From: Firmicutes bacterium CAG:646
GTDB lineage: Bacteria; Bacillota; Clostridia; Lachnospirales; Lachnospiraceae
Assembly (NCBI GenBank): GCA_000432335.1
Contig: HF995344.1
Span: forward strand, 1-20,558
Length of the DNA stretch: 20,558 nucleotides
Direction: 5' to 3'
The position numbers were made by a program, and so were the translations under genes. Below the pieces are notes generated by a model that was not told where the DNA came from, searched no databases, and saw only the letters and a list, made by a program, of their open reading frames with translations. Position 1 is the first letter of the stretch. The number at the start of each line of letters is the position of its first letter. Below, in pieces: positions 1 to 6,241 of the stretch.

Positions 1-86
1 GGGGAATTATAGATCGTTATGGATGGGACGATCATGTTGTCGTAGTTTACATTGCAAAATGGGTTTAATTTTTCTGCTGCTTTCAT
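1..86 (-). CDS. Partial hypothetical protein, cut by window edge
   Basis: Reading leftward from the ATG at 86, an open frame of 28 codons runs off the left end of the window without a stop. It begins MKAAEKLNPFCNVNYDN. The start overlaps the stop of the DUF551 gene in an ATGA arrangement (4 bp), and an AAAGGAG ribosome binding site lies just upstream, so it is very likely the next gene of the leftward element operon. Too little is visible to assign a family. Confidence 0.6.
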   Translation of the reverse strand, partial: MKAAEKLNPFCNVNYDNMIVPSITIYNS

Positions 87-478
87 GGCTGTTCTCCTTT
101 GTATGGTTCTGGTAGCGGCATCCAAGCATTTACAAAAATTCCATACTTTAAATATGATTTCTCATCATCTCCTGGATAATATGTACCGCCTTCTTCGTTT
201 TTCTTATATCGTGCGATATTCGGAAGACTGCAGTTACTGAAGGATACCAAAACATAACTTTCGTTTTCTGGTGTGTGCTCTGTATCTTCCACTGGGATCC
301 ATTTGTTGACCATCTCGTTGATATTACCGTTATGGTTATCCATATGTCGGCGGATAACATCTTTTATATCTTCGCTCATACAATACGCCCCCAGTTTGAA
401 AGTATTTTCATGCTCTTCCTGTTCATATTTTTTCTGTTGTTTTTTAATCTCGTCCAAAATCTCTTTTAATACGCTCAT
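83..478 (-). CDS. DUF551-domain phage protein
   Basis: 131-aa protein with a charged, probably helical N-terminal third (KEILDEIKKQQKKYEQEEHE) and a C-terminal half that matches the DUF551 pattern: NKWIPVED, then SYVLVSFSN, and a closing NAWMPLPEPY. DUF551 proteins are common in phage early operons and have no established function. I chose the ATG at 478 because an AGGAGG lies about 10 nt upstream; a longer in-frame extension to 526 would overlap the preceding gene and has no such site. It follows the Cys-rich gene by 5 bp and overlaps the next gene by 4 bp, so it is translationally coupled in the operon. Confidence 0.8.
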   Translation of the reverse strand: MSVLKEILDEIKKQQKKYEQEEHENTFKLGAYCMSEDIKDVIRRHMDNHNGNINEMVNKWIPVEDTEHTPENESYVLVSFSNCSLPNIARYKKNEEGGTYYPGDDEKSYLKYGIFVNAWMPLPEPYKGEQP

Positions 479-483
479 TTTTC

Positions 484-906
484 TTAATCCTCCTGTTTTA
501 TTTTCTCCTCTAACTCTCTGTAGCATCGCTCACACCCCATATCCTCAATAAGGCTACAATCTATGTACCCATCCTGAAAAACTGCCACATTGGCTTTCAG
601 ACACTCTTTTACCTGCTGACCTTTGTACTTTACAAAGTGTTCGCAGTATTTTACCGGATATGATGCCCCTCCCCGGCACCAGTGCACCTGTTCGCCCGGT
701 TTGTTCCAGTTGCTCCACTGGGCTCTTGGCGGTTCGCCCTGATGGGCTTTATCGTATGGATCTACTGCTGCCCGGTGATCGTCATAACAATCTCCGTAAG
801 GACATCTGCTCGACCACCAGAGCATGCAGCTTCCGCATACACATTTTCCGCAATGTTGGATTGCATCCGGTTTCATCCATTCCTGTAGGGTTATCTGTCC
901 TTTCAT
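484..906 (-). CDS. Cysteine-rich phage protein, probable metal binder
   Basis: 140-aa protein with about a dozen cysteines, clustered as HCGKCVCGSCM, then RCPYGDC, HWC, YCEHF, DC and GCERC. The paired Cys spacings suggest one or two zinc-binding clusters, though no named family is recognised. The C-terminus is a short charged helix. Its start overlaps the end of the methyltransferase gene by 4 bp (ATGA), which supports both the start and operon membership. Small Cys-rich proteins of this type are common and uncharacterised in the early regions of Clostridia phages. Function unknown. Confidence 0.7.
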   Translation of the reverse strand: MKGQITLQEWMKPDAIQHCGKCVCGSCMLWWSSRCPYGDCYDDHRAAVDPYDKAHQGEPPRAQWSNWNKPGEQVHWCRGGASYPVKYCEHFVKYKGQQVKECLKANVAVFQDGYIDCSLIEDMGCERCYRELEEKIKQED

Positions 907-1718
907 GGCATAACTCCCGGTACTTCAAACATACTGATCTGTTCCTCCGGTTCAAAATTCATCCACAAAACTTCTTTTTTCTTCTCTCCTGATTGCGTCC
1001 GGCTGACAGTTTCCTTTTTGTGCCATCCGTGAAGGATATCGTCATATAATTCGGATTCATAACCGCTGATGATCGCGTAACCTTTATGGTTTCTTAATAC
1101 CTCCAGAAGGTCTTTATGATCCTGATCTGTCATTTCTTCGGCATATTGTTTCTGGCTTCTGGTCTCCAAAAGATACGGAGGATCGCAATAGATCAGGGCG
1201 GTTTTATAATTAAAGTCCTGTATTAATTCAATCGCCGGTCTGTTCTCGATCTGCACACCTCGCAATCGTTCTGCCGTCTCCGTAAGTCTTTTAGGAAGGC
1301 TCTTCCAATTTTCTGCCGCATAAGCCCGTTCCCTGCCTTGCACGTCTCTTTTCCAGCCAACCTTTTCCCCGTTTGTCCGAAAGCCATATCCCATGTTTAG
1401 GCGGATGCAAAAATTTACTGCCCTTCTTAATTTGTCTTCCGGATTTTCCCGGTACGCTCTTTCAAATTCATCCCGGGCATACGGGGTAAAATAAATTTCT
1501 TTAGACAGATTTTCAAGATTATCTTTTACCTGATTGAAGAAATTTACTACTTCGCCGTCCAGATCATTGATCGTTTCGATGTGGCTGCGGTTCTTCCGAA
1601 ATAATACAGCGCCGCTTCCGAAAAATGGTTCCAGATATGTATGGTGTTCCGGGAAATATTGTATGATCCAGTCTGCGATCGCCCACTTACTTCCTGGGCA
1701 TTTTATGACACTCTTCAT
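903..1718 (-). CDS. D12-class DNA adenine N6-methyltransferase (Dam-like)
   Basis: 271-aa S-adenosylmethionine-dependent DNA methyltransferase, expected to methylate adenine at N6. The D12-class order is visible: N-terminal KCPGSKW, SAM-binding EPFFGSGA at residues 30-37, and the catalytic DPPY at 179-182. No restriction endonuclease is next to it, so it is probably an orphan phage methylase giving protection or regulation; the target site cannot be read from sequence. Its C-terminus carries QISMF (about residues 260-264), resembling the bacterial sliding-clamp binding motif QxSxF. It starts inside the stop of the upstream gene (4 bp overlap) and overlaps the next gene by 4 bp. Confidence 0.9.
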   Translation of the reverse strand: MKSVIKCPGSKWAIADWIIQYFPEHHTYLEPFFGSGAVLFRKNRSHIETINDLDGEVVNFFNQVKDNLENLSKEIYFTPYARDEFERAYRENPEDKLRRAVNFCIRLNMGYGFRTNGEKVGWKRDVQGRERAYAAENWKSLPKRLTETAERLRGVQIENRPAIELIQDFNYKTALIYCDPPYLLETRSQKQYAEEMTDQDHKDLLEVLRNHKGYAIISGYESELYDDILHGWHKKETVSRTQSGEKKKEVLWMNFEPEEQISMFEVPGVMP

Positions 1719-2047
1719 GGCTGCTCCTTTCCAAATAAGCTCATCTGTTCCCAGCCGCTCTCTGGTATTGGTGGATTCCCGTACCGTCCCTGCTGGATCA
1801 ATAAATCAATCCTATCTGCCGCCTGCTGCCAGGTGTATTTTTCTACCGCATCCCGTGCGATCTCGATTCCCCGAGAACTAAACTCTACGTAATAACCGTC
1901 TATAATCGCTGTCCCGGTTTTGTAGTAGCCTTTCAGGTACCCGGTCTTTGCCGGCATGGGCGCACCAGCGAAAAATGACCGGATCTGCGCCTTGTCTTTA
2001 TTTTGTAAAAGAAATTCTTCCAGCACTCTGTCGTACATTGACTTCAA
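1715..2047 (-). CDS. Small phage protein with C-terminal clamp-binding-like motif
   Basis: 110-aa protein of no recognised family. The body reads as a small alpha/beta protein (TGTAIIDGYYVEFSSRGIEIARDAVEKY in two pieces around residues 45-70), and the tail ends WEQMSLFGKEQP. QMSLF closely matches the QL(S/D)LF pentapeptide used to dock on the DNA polymerase III beta clamp. The start is uncertain: a TTG at 2047 lies 9 nt after AGGAGG, while the first ATG at 2038 is 18 nt away, so I favour TTG. It overlaps the upstream gene by 50 bp and the methyltransferase start by 4 bp. A role at the replication fork is an inference only. Confidence 0.65.
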   Translation of the reverse strand: MKSMYDRVLEEFLLQNKDKAQIRSFFAGAPMPAKTGYLKGYYKTGTAIIDGYYVEFSSRGIEIARDAVEKYTWQQAADRIDLLIQQGRYGNPPIPESGWEQMSLFGKEQP

Positions 2048-2402
2048 TTCCCATCTCCTCCTTTATCGTTTCCCGGAAGTCCTCCCACGTTGCCATGTCT
2101 CCGATCAGGCAGGTGGCTTTCTTCTCCATCCGGTTGATGAGACGTTGCATCCTCTTTTCTCCAAAGCCGAATTCGTCACGGACCGTTGACGACGCCAATA
2201 AGAGGATTGTGTCTATGGTGGTCATTTTTATCACTTCTGACGCTTTTTCGATCTCCTTTTTTGCCAGCTGAGTATGTACCCCGGTGATCCCACGATATTT
2301 GATCTCTTCCTGCAGGCGTTCCAGACCGCCTTCCTTTACGATTCTTTCTGCCAGCAAAAGTCCGTCTTCCCGGCCAGCCTGATAATCTGTCATTTTTGAC
2401 AT
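1998..2402 (-). CDS. Hypothetical phage early protein
   Basis: 134-aa, mostly charged protein without a motif that I recognise. It begins MSKMTDYQAGREDGLLLAER and is predicted mainly helical, with a run RMQRLINRMEKK near residue 85. The ATG at 2402 has AGGAGG 8 nt upstream. It overlaps the HTH-like gene before it by 13 bp and the following gene by 50 bp, typical of a tightly packed phage operon. Function unknown. Confidence 0.65.
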   Translation of the reverse strand: MSKMTDYQAGREDGLLLAERIVKEGGLERLQEEIKYRGITGVHTQLAKKEIEKASEVIKMTTIDTILLLASSTVRDEFGFGEKRMQRLINRMEKKATCLIGDMATWEDFRETIKEEMGIEVNVRQSAGRISFTK

Positions 2403-2623
2403 GTCCCATACCTCCTATGCAATGTATCCCACTGATCCAGTAATTCTTTTGGATAGTGGATTGTTTTCTCCTTCGGGTTGGTGTTGAAACCATATTCTCG
2501 ATAAATGGTGTCTACCATTCTGCCGCTCAATCCTAATTCCTGCTCAATTTCTCTCTTTGACATCCCGAATTTCAGCCGGTTTACTACCATCTGATCCAGT
2601 TCCGGGGTTCGTTTTTTCCGCAT
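2390..2623 (-). CDS. Small helix-turn-helix-like protein
   Basis: 77-aa basic protein. Residues about 9-42 (MVVNRLKFGMSKREIEQ, then ELGLSGRMVDTIYREYG) read as a classic helix-turn-helix: a helix, a turn at GMSKREIEQELG, and a recognition helix at SGRMVDTIYR. A DNA-binding or small regulatory role is likely but not proven. An AAGGAGG site sits just upstream of the ATG at 2623. Its first 80 bp lie inside the 3' end of the RNase H-like gene in another frame, an unusually long overlap. Confidence 0.65.
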   Translation of the reverse strand: MRKKRTPELDQMVVNRLKFGMSKREIEQELGLSGRMVDTIYREYGFNTNPKEKTIHYPKELLDQWDTLHRRYGTCQK

Positions 2624-3035
2624 CTTTTCTCCTCCTTATCTCGTTTTTTAGCCACTGGGTATATTCGTGTTCTCCCAATTCAAACAGGATCTCTTTATCC
2701 TGGGAGTGTTCCGCGATCTGTTCCCAGAGATCTTTATGTTTGATTTCTTCGCCCTTGGAATTTTTCCAACCATTTTCCTGATACCGGGAAAGTCGCTCGA
2801 ATCCTCCAGCCAGATATGCCGAGTCCGTATGGACCACGATCTGGGCGGGCTGACACCGGGTTATGGCATCCAGAAACATTTCCAGATCGCGCCCGAAGCA
2901 GTTCCGAACACAGTGTTCGAATTTTTCTTTTGTGTGCAGGGTTTTTCCCTGATATGCGAGGACATATCCATACCAATCGTCCCGCTCCCATGGGGATTTC
3001 CCGGAATTTTCCATGTATAGGTCGATTATCCACAT
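2544..3035 (-). CDS. RNase H-like fold protein
   Basis: 163-aa protein resembling the ribonuclease HI fold, which cuts RNA in RNA:DNA hybrids. Visible landmarks from the ATG at 3035: IID at residues 3-5 (first acidic position), DLEMF near 50-54 (Glu position), VVHTDSAYL with Asp71, and the RNase HI-like NGWKNSKGEEIKHKDLW at 88-104. The usual last catalytic Asp (GHxxxxxND region) is not obvious; the region reads GEHEYTQWLKNEIRRR. The start at 3035 has AAAGGTGG upstream; an upstream ATG at 3083 lacks a good site. The last 35 residues are low complexity and overlap the next gene. It may act in replication primer removal, or be a derived non-catalytic member. Confidence 0.7.
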   Translation of the reverse strand: MWIIDLYMENSGKSPWERDDWYGYVLAYQGKTLHTKEKFEHCVRNCFGRDLEMFLDAITRCQPAQIVVHTDSAYLAGGFERLSRYQENGWKNSKGEEIKHKDLWEQIAEHSQDKEILFELGEHEYTQWLKNEIRRRKDAEKTNPGTGSDGSKPAEIRDVKERN

Positions 3036-3155
3036 AGTTATCCACCTTTCCTGACGGTTTTTAAGGTCTTTCAAAAATCCCATCTTTACTTTGTTCTTTT
3101 CAAAACCAAAACCGCCCTTTTATGTACTAAAGTCATGTGTTTTTATTGACTATTT

Positions 3156-3893
3156 TTAAGGTACCGTCTCCTTTACGAGGATATAGTACATGTACTCATA
3201 CCCATCATCGGTGATCCCGTACTGTATCCCGCTGTCTCCAAATGCCTGCTTGTCCAGATACCAGCCTTTGGGGACTTTGACATTTAAACCAAAGCAGTTC
3301 CCTTTCATCCTCTTTGTTTCAAAGGCAGGACGGGTAAGATTTCGGCTACAGCAATACGCCCGGGACTGGATCGCCGCATCTGTTCCTCGTGTCTTTTGAT
3401 AGTATTTGATAAAATAGCTCGCCAGACGGCTATACTGTCCACTCTTATCCATGGGTTTTATGGTTGTCCATCCATGCGGCCAGACGTTTCTTAGTAGTCT
3501 GGTATCTATAGGACTTACTACCATGTGGATATGGGCGCCTCCCCGTGGTCCCACCTCCGCTGTCCAGATGTATTTCAGGATCAACCCCTCTTTTTTGTAG
3601 ATCTTTCTGAGGGCTCTGAGCAATTTATTTTCGTGATCCTTTAACTCTGCTATGGTCTGCGGTCTCTTTTTCGGATCGTAGTCAAAAGTGATATACCAGC
3701 ACTCCCCATCAAAGTTAGCATTCAGCAGCGCAGTCAGTTTTCTTTCCAGCTGACGGTCATTCACTTTCTTCTGGGAGTCTGTAGTCTCATTCTTTTTGGG
3801 GGCTCTCTTTTTCTTTGGCTGTGCAGATCTGGTATAGTACCTTCTGACCATCCTTGTTAGTCCGGCTTTGCATACCGCTTTCATGTATGGCAT
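3156..3893 (-). CDS. HUH-type replication initiator / Rep-like endonuclease
   Basis: 245-aa protein with the three motifs of rolling-circle Rep proteins. Motif 1 is WYITFDYD (about residues 66-73), motif 2 is AHIHMVV with the metal-binding His-X-His at 121-123, and motif 3 is YSRLASYFIKYYQK with candidate nicking tyrosines Tyr160 and Tyr164 and Lys163. HUH enzymes nick one strand at an origin and stay linked through the Tyr. The N-terminus is very basic (PKKKRAPKK). I chose the ATG at 3893 because GGAG lies 9 nt upstream; the frame extends to 3932 without a good site. Four hairpins lie directly upstream (3940-4077), the usual place for an origin. Replication of the element after excision is the likely role. 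Confidence 0.75.
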   Translation of the reverse strand: MPYMKAVCKAGLTRMVRRYYTRSAQPKKKRAPKKNETTDSQKKVNDRQLERKLTALLNANFDGECWYITFDYDPKKRPQTIAELKDHENKLLRALRKIYKKEGLILKYIWTAEVGPRGGAHIHMVVSPIDTRLLRNVWPHGWTTIKPMDKSGQYSRLASYFIKYYQKTRGTDAAIQSRAYCCSRNLTRPAFETKRMKGNCFGLNVKVPKGWYLDKQAFGDSGIQYGITDDGYEYMYYILVKETVP

Positions 3894-3939
3894 TTTTCGT
3901 TGCTCCTGTCGGTAAGATAATAAACTTAGCAAGTTTAAA

Positions 3940-4077
3940 GGGAGGTTCTTTCCTCCCGATTTTTTGTCTTAAAATGCCCGCAAGGGATTGACCTTTGCGG
4001 GCGGAAATGGTATGCTTATCTCGTATATTTTGGTAAGCATATCATTTGCTCGGCTCTCCTTTTCGCAGAAGGGGAGC
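3940..4077. repeat. Cluster of four hairpins beside the rep gene
   Basis: Four inverted repeats fill this gap: GGGAGG/CCTCCC (3940-3957, followed by a T-run on the + strand); GCCCGCAA/TTGCGGGC (3976-4002); ATGGTATGCTTA/TAAGCATATCAT (4007-4045, one G-T pair); and GCTCTCCTT/AAGGGGAGC (4053-4077, then TATTTTTTT on the + strand). Individually they could be terminators, the second for the leftward operon. As a group next to an HUH nuclease they could also be a replication origin or transfer nick region. No nick site can be assigned from sequence alone. Confidence 0.55.
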
Positions 4078-4271
4078 TATTTTTTTACATTTTCAAGGTA
4101 CCATTCCAGAGGATGCAGATCCTCCAGTTTTCCGATCACATCGATCTTGTTTCCCAAAAGCGTCGGGTATTCCCGTCCCATATCCACCCGGAGATCTGCT
4201 GTGTCTACGGCGCAGGCAAGGCGGTAATTCCTTCCACCGGGGTTTTTCATCGTTAAGCGTCTACTTTCCAC
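4077..4271 (-). CDS. Small hypothetical protein
   Basis: 64-aa protein read from a GTG at 4271 with GAGG 7 nt upstream; the alternative is the ATG at 4250 (57 aa, MKNPGGRNYRLACAVD), which has a weaker GGAAAG 13 nt away. The sequence looks like a small beta-rich domain and ends KLEDLHPLEWYLENVKK. No family is recognised. It overlaps the upstream membrane-protein gene by 11 bp and ends at the first hairpin of the cluster before rep. Confidence 0.5.
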   Translation of the reverse strand: MESRRLTMKNPGGRNYRLACAVDTADLRVDMGREYPTLLGNKIDVIGKLEDLHPLEWYLENVKK

Positions 4272-4440
4272 GGCGATACCTCATTCTTTCTATTTTGTCT
4301 TCGATCATCAGGATCAGGACAAAAGATAAGATTGCCAGGAACCAGAATACAGTAACCTCTTCGAGTGGGCTGTACTCTGTAAATAGGTAGACCATACTGA
4401 CTCTTGCCAGTAGTACGGCTATGATTATGTTTTTTATCAT
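4261..4440 (-). CDS. Small two-helix membrane protein
   Basis: 59-aa protein from the ATG at 4440. Two hydrophobic helices are evident: NIIIAVLLARVSMVYLF (about residues 4-20) and VTVFWFLAILSFVLILMI (about 29-46), followed by a strongly basic tail ERMRYRRGK, which by the positive-inside rule should face the cytoplasm. The start overlaps the stop of the upstream gene as ATGA, so the longer frame back to 4593 is a shadow. No family recognised; a phage membrane accessory protein is plausible. Confidence 0.65.
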   Translation of the reverse strand: MIKNIIIAVLLARVSMVYLFTEYSPLEEVTVFWFLAILSFVLILMIEDKIERMRYRRGK

Positions 4441-4697
4441 TGGTTTTGTCCTTTCTTCACAAAAAACTGGCACGTTTTGTCTTCCGATTTTCTGTTCTTC
4501 GTTCTTCCTGCAGTGCAATGCCCGTTGTTGATTTTTACATATATGTATCCATCTCTTATGTAGTGCTGCATGAAATGTATGCAGTCCTGGCATTTCATGG
4601 GTTTTCCTTCGGTTCCGTGGATTTCCCGGAGCATTTCAAGTTCTGCTTTGAGATCTCGGTTTTCTTCTTCTAAGGTTCTTACTTCTTCTGATATCAT
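4437..4697 (-). CDS. Coiled-coil / Cys-His hypothetical protein
   Basis: 86-aa protein. Residues 1-27 (MISEEVRTLEEENRDLKAEL and following) form a heptad-like coiled coil; the rest holds KCQDCIHFMQHY, then GHCTAGR and CQFF, a C-x2-C ... H-C ... C pattern that suggests a small zinc-binding module like those in many phage early proteins. The ATG at 4697 has AGGAGGAATAT directly upstream. It is the first gene after the operator-rich divergent region, so it probably opens this segment of the leftward operon. Function unknown. Confidence 0.65.
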   Translation of the reverse strand: MISEEVRTLEEENRDLKAELEMLREIHGTEGKPMKCQDCIHFMQHYIRDGYIYVKINNGHCTAGRTKNRKSEDKTCQFFVKKGQNQ

Positions 4698-4807
4698 ATA
4701 TTCCTCCTTTTATATACGTATTGTATATATACATATTGTATGTTTTATATATGTCCATATAGTAGTACAATTTGTATGTAATGTCAATATATTTTAGGAG
4801 GTGCATT
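4698..4807. promoter_or_regulatory. Divergent control region with three TAC-N5-GTA operator-like sites
   Basis: This AT-rich gap separates the leftward gene at 4697 from the rightward XRE gene at 4808. It contains three 11-bp sites with the same partly palindromic form TAC-N5-GTA: 4715-4725, 4730-4740 and 4766-4776. Such repeated dyads are typical operators for the adjacent XRE repressor. I could not fix a single convincing -35/-10 pair in either direction. Assignment to a particular regulator is inference from position. Confidence 0.55.
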
Positions 4808-5047
4808 ATGCTTTTTGGAAAAAGACTTCGTTCCGCACGCTTAAATTCCAGTCTTACGCAACAGCAGGTTGCTGATATGCTCGGTGTTACTGTAAATTCT
4901 TATCAAAAATACGAACAAGCCATGCGCTCCCCTTCTTTGGAAACATTGGTTAAATTATCTGATATCTTCAATGTTCCTACAGATTGGATTCTTGGTCGTG
5001 ATGATTTTCTAAAATCTCTCGGAGTTTCCGTTGATGTACCCCTGTGA
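4808..5047 (+). CDS. XRE-family helix-turn-helix repressor
   Basis: 79-aa DNA-binding protein of the Cro/C1 type. Residues 3-60 form the HTH_3 domain: GKRLRSARLNSSLTQQQVADM, then LGVTVNSYQKYEQAMRSPSL and LVKLSDIFNVPTDWILGRD, the usual ending of this domain. There is no C-terminal dimerisation or peptidase domain. The ATG at 4808 follows TTTAGGAGG with good spacing. It is transcribed against the leftward operon and its last 71 bp overlap the 3' end of the XRE gene on the other strand. It probably controls the divergent region in front of it. Confidence 0.85.
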   Translation: MLFGKRLRSARLNSSLTQQQVADMLGVTVNSYQKYEQAMRSPSLETLVKLSDIFNVPTDWILGRDDFLKSLGVSVDVPL

Positions 5048-5198
5048 TATCTTCTAACGTATCCCACAGAACAAAATCTCCTGTTCTCTGTCCCGCTTCA
5101 ATTTTTTGATAATAATTGATACTGATCTCCAACCGATCTGCCATCTGCTGCTGTGTCATGCCCGCTCTCCTGCGGGCTTCTTTTAGGTTTGCTCTCAT
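4977..5198 (-). CDS. XRE-family helix-turn-helix protein
   Basis: 73-aa Cro/C1-type DNA-binding protein: MRANLKEARRRAGMTQQQ, then MADRLEISINYYQKIEAG and a closing helix ITGVHQRKLREILE. It lies on the leftward strand, 9 bp after the HTH gene at 5208-5516. Its 3' end overlaps 71 bp of the convergent XRE gene. Both reading frames show full HTH domains outside the overlap, so both look genuine; the overlapping tails carry no recognisable motif. Confidence 0.8.
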   Translation of the reverse strand: MRANLKEARRRAGMTQQQMADRLEISINYYQKIEAGQRTGDFVLWDTLEDITGVHQRKLREILENHHDQESNL

Positions 5199-5207
5199 GA
5201 TTTTCTC

Positions 5208-5516
5208 CTATTTCAATACTTCATTCCCGTAAAATCCCAGCTCCCTCGCTATTTCCCTGGGGTTGTATTCCGGGACGTGTTTCTTTCCGTTTTTATCTGC
5301 AAGGAGTTTTTTCCACTTCCAATAATCTGTAAAAGCGAGGAAGTTTACTCTTTTTAAAGCCCCTTCCCCCATGACTGCATAATCGCCATAGCGTTCCGTA
5401 AGGTTTTCGATTTCCTTCATGTGCTTTCTGGCTGTCCTGTCAGTAATGGAAAACTGCTCGCAGATTTTTTTAATGGTCATTACTGGTGTACCGTATATAA
5501 TGTTTATCGTTGTCAC
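5208..5516 (-). CDS. Phage helix-turn-helix protein
   Basis: 102-aa protein with an N-terminal winged or simple helix-turn-helix: MTIKKICEQFSITDRTARKH from residue 13, with a predicted recognition helix at TDRTARKHMKEIE. The C-terminal part (FTDYWKWKKLLADKNGKK) is basic and aromatic. The GTG at 5516 has GAGGTGAG immediately upstream and is favoured over the internal ATG at 5480, which lacks a site. It is probably a regulator or excisionase-like protein at the head of the leftward early operon. Role inferred only. Confidence 0.65.
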   Translation of the reverse strand: MTTINIIYGTPVMTIKKICEQFSITDRTARKHMKEIENLTERYGDYAVMGEGALKRVNFLAFTDYWKWKKLLADKNGKKHVPEYNPREIARELGFYGNEVLK

Positions 5517-5569
5517 TGTCTCACCTCGTTTTCTGTCGGTATGCTTTTAATTTTATAGTACGTATTACT

Positions 5570-5616
5570 TTGCTTTCCTGTCTTTTGAGTTTTATACTTT
5601 AAGTATCAAATCAAAA
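5570..5616 (+). promoter_or_regulatory. Promoter with overlapping palindromic operator
   Basis: TTGCTT (5570-5575) and TATACT (5593-5598) are separated by 17 nt, a good rightward sigma-A promoter for the small gene at 5630. A perfect 13-bp dyad ATACTT-T-AAGTAT (5594-5606) covers the -10 box, flanked by ttttga (5583-5588) and tcaaaa (5611-5616), giving an extended inverted repeat of about 34 bp. This arrangement is typical of a repressor-controlled promoter; the cognate repressor is unknown. Confidence 0.6.
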
Positions 5617-5629
5617 GGAGGATATATAA

Positions 5630-5800
5630 ATGTCCAGAGATCTTAATATTCCATTGTTTCCAGCTACTAAGTTAGAGGCTCTTGCTATGTTGTATCTGCA
5701 AAATCAGGATTTATACAATATATCTCCTGAGGAATTACTCGTAAAATACAACGATGTCTACAAGGAGTTATGTGCGCAAGATATCTCATCTCACAAGTAG
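5630..5800 (+). CDS. Small conserved-looking phage protein (56 aa)
   Basis: Open frame of 56 codons beginning MSRDLNIPLFPATKLEAL and ending KELCAQDISSHK. The ATG follows AAAAGGAGG at ideal spacing and the promoter at 5570-5598. The sequence is soluble and helical (EALAMLYLQNQDLYNISPEE, then LLVKYNDVYKEL), with coding-like composition and no membrane segment. Its last 15 bp overlap the end of the convergent gene at 5786-5935. No family name is known to me; similar small proteins occur in lysogeny regions. Possible antirepressor or regulator by position only. Confidence 0.65.
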   Translation: MSRDLNIPLFPATKLEALAMLYLQNQDLYNISPEELLVKYNDVYKELCAQDISSHK

Positions 5801-5935
5801 ATAAGTAATTATCGTAGTTATTACAGATACTATTACAGCCACAAAACGGTTTACTGGTGGGTTCAGATTTTGCTGAATCCACCTTATTTCTTTCAAAATT
5901 CTATCCATCTTTTTTTCCAAATCTTTCTCTTCCAT
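5786..5935 (-). CDS. Small single-pass membrane protein (49 aa)
   Basis: Open frame of 49 codons on the leftward strand. The first 25 residues (MEEKDLEKKMDRILKEIRWI, then QQNLN) form a charged amphipathic helix, and residues 31-48 (FVAVIVSVITTIITYLLV) are a clear transmembrane helix. The shape recalls XhlA-type holin-associated proteins, but the position in the lysogeny control region argues for a regulatory or exclusion role. AAAGGAG lies about 12 nt upstream of the ATG, slightly long spacing. A CAC-N5-GTG operator-like site (5973-5987) sits directly upstream, suggesting control by the neighbouring XRE repressors. Confidence 0.5.
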   Translation of the reverse strand: MEEKDLEKKMDRILKEIRWIQQNLNPPVNRFVAVIVSVITTIITYLLVR

Positions 5936-5972
5936 TTTTTCACCACTCTCCTTTCTCTACTACGATATATAA

Positions 5973-5987
5973 GTCACAATACGTGAC
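5973..5987. promoter_or_regulatory. Operator-like palindrome GTCAC-N5-GTGAC
   Basis: A perfect 15-bp dyad (gtcac, 5-nt spacer, gtgac) lies between the stop of the XRE gene at 5989 and the start of the small membrane-protein gene at 5935. It is the best match to the CAC-N5-GTG sites found at 6256, 6271 and 6302, and probably places the small gene under the same repressor. Confidence 0.6.
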
Positions 5988-5988
5988 A

Positions 5989-6192
5989 TTATTTATCAAA
6001 AAAAATTTCCTGTACTGTCCTATTATAGAAATTTGCGAGCTTCACCTTTATATCATCTCTCGGGATTCTTTCTCCGTTTTCGTACATAGCAATAGCTGAC
6101 ACACTTACTTCTATCTTTTTTGCAAGAAATTCTCTCGGAATATCACCTCTCAGTGCTAATAGTCTAGCACCGATTTCTTTTGCATCAATCAT
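5989..6192 (-). CDS. XRE-family Cro-like regulator
   Basis: 67-aa Cro/C1-type protein: MIDAKEIGARLLALRGDIPR, then EFLAKKIEVSVSAIAMYENG and ERIPRDDIKVKLANFYNRTV, the complete HTH_3 domain with the usual YENGERIPR turn. There is no extra domain. I chose the ATG at 6192, which has GGAAGGTGAG upstream, over the longer frame to 6285 that would run through the promoter. It is divergent from the XRE gene at 6352 and separated by a shared operator region, the arrangement of a phage cro/cI switch in which this gene takes the Cro-like (lytic or early) side. Confidence 0.8.
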   Translation of the reverse strand: MIDAKEIGARLLALRGDIPREFLAKKIEVSVSAIAMYENGERIPRDDIKVKLANFYNRTVQEIFFDK

Positions 6193-6241
6193 TTCTCTCA
6201 CCTTCCTTATCTTATATCCTCGTTTTTTCTGTGACACCATT

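Noticed and set aside
3988..4390. Rightward frames across the hairpin cluster and small leftward genes
   Set aside because: No start signals and no domain; they read through inverted repeats.
5685..5882. 65-aa leftward frame
   Set aside because: Overlaps two better-supported small genes and lacks a start signal.
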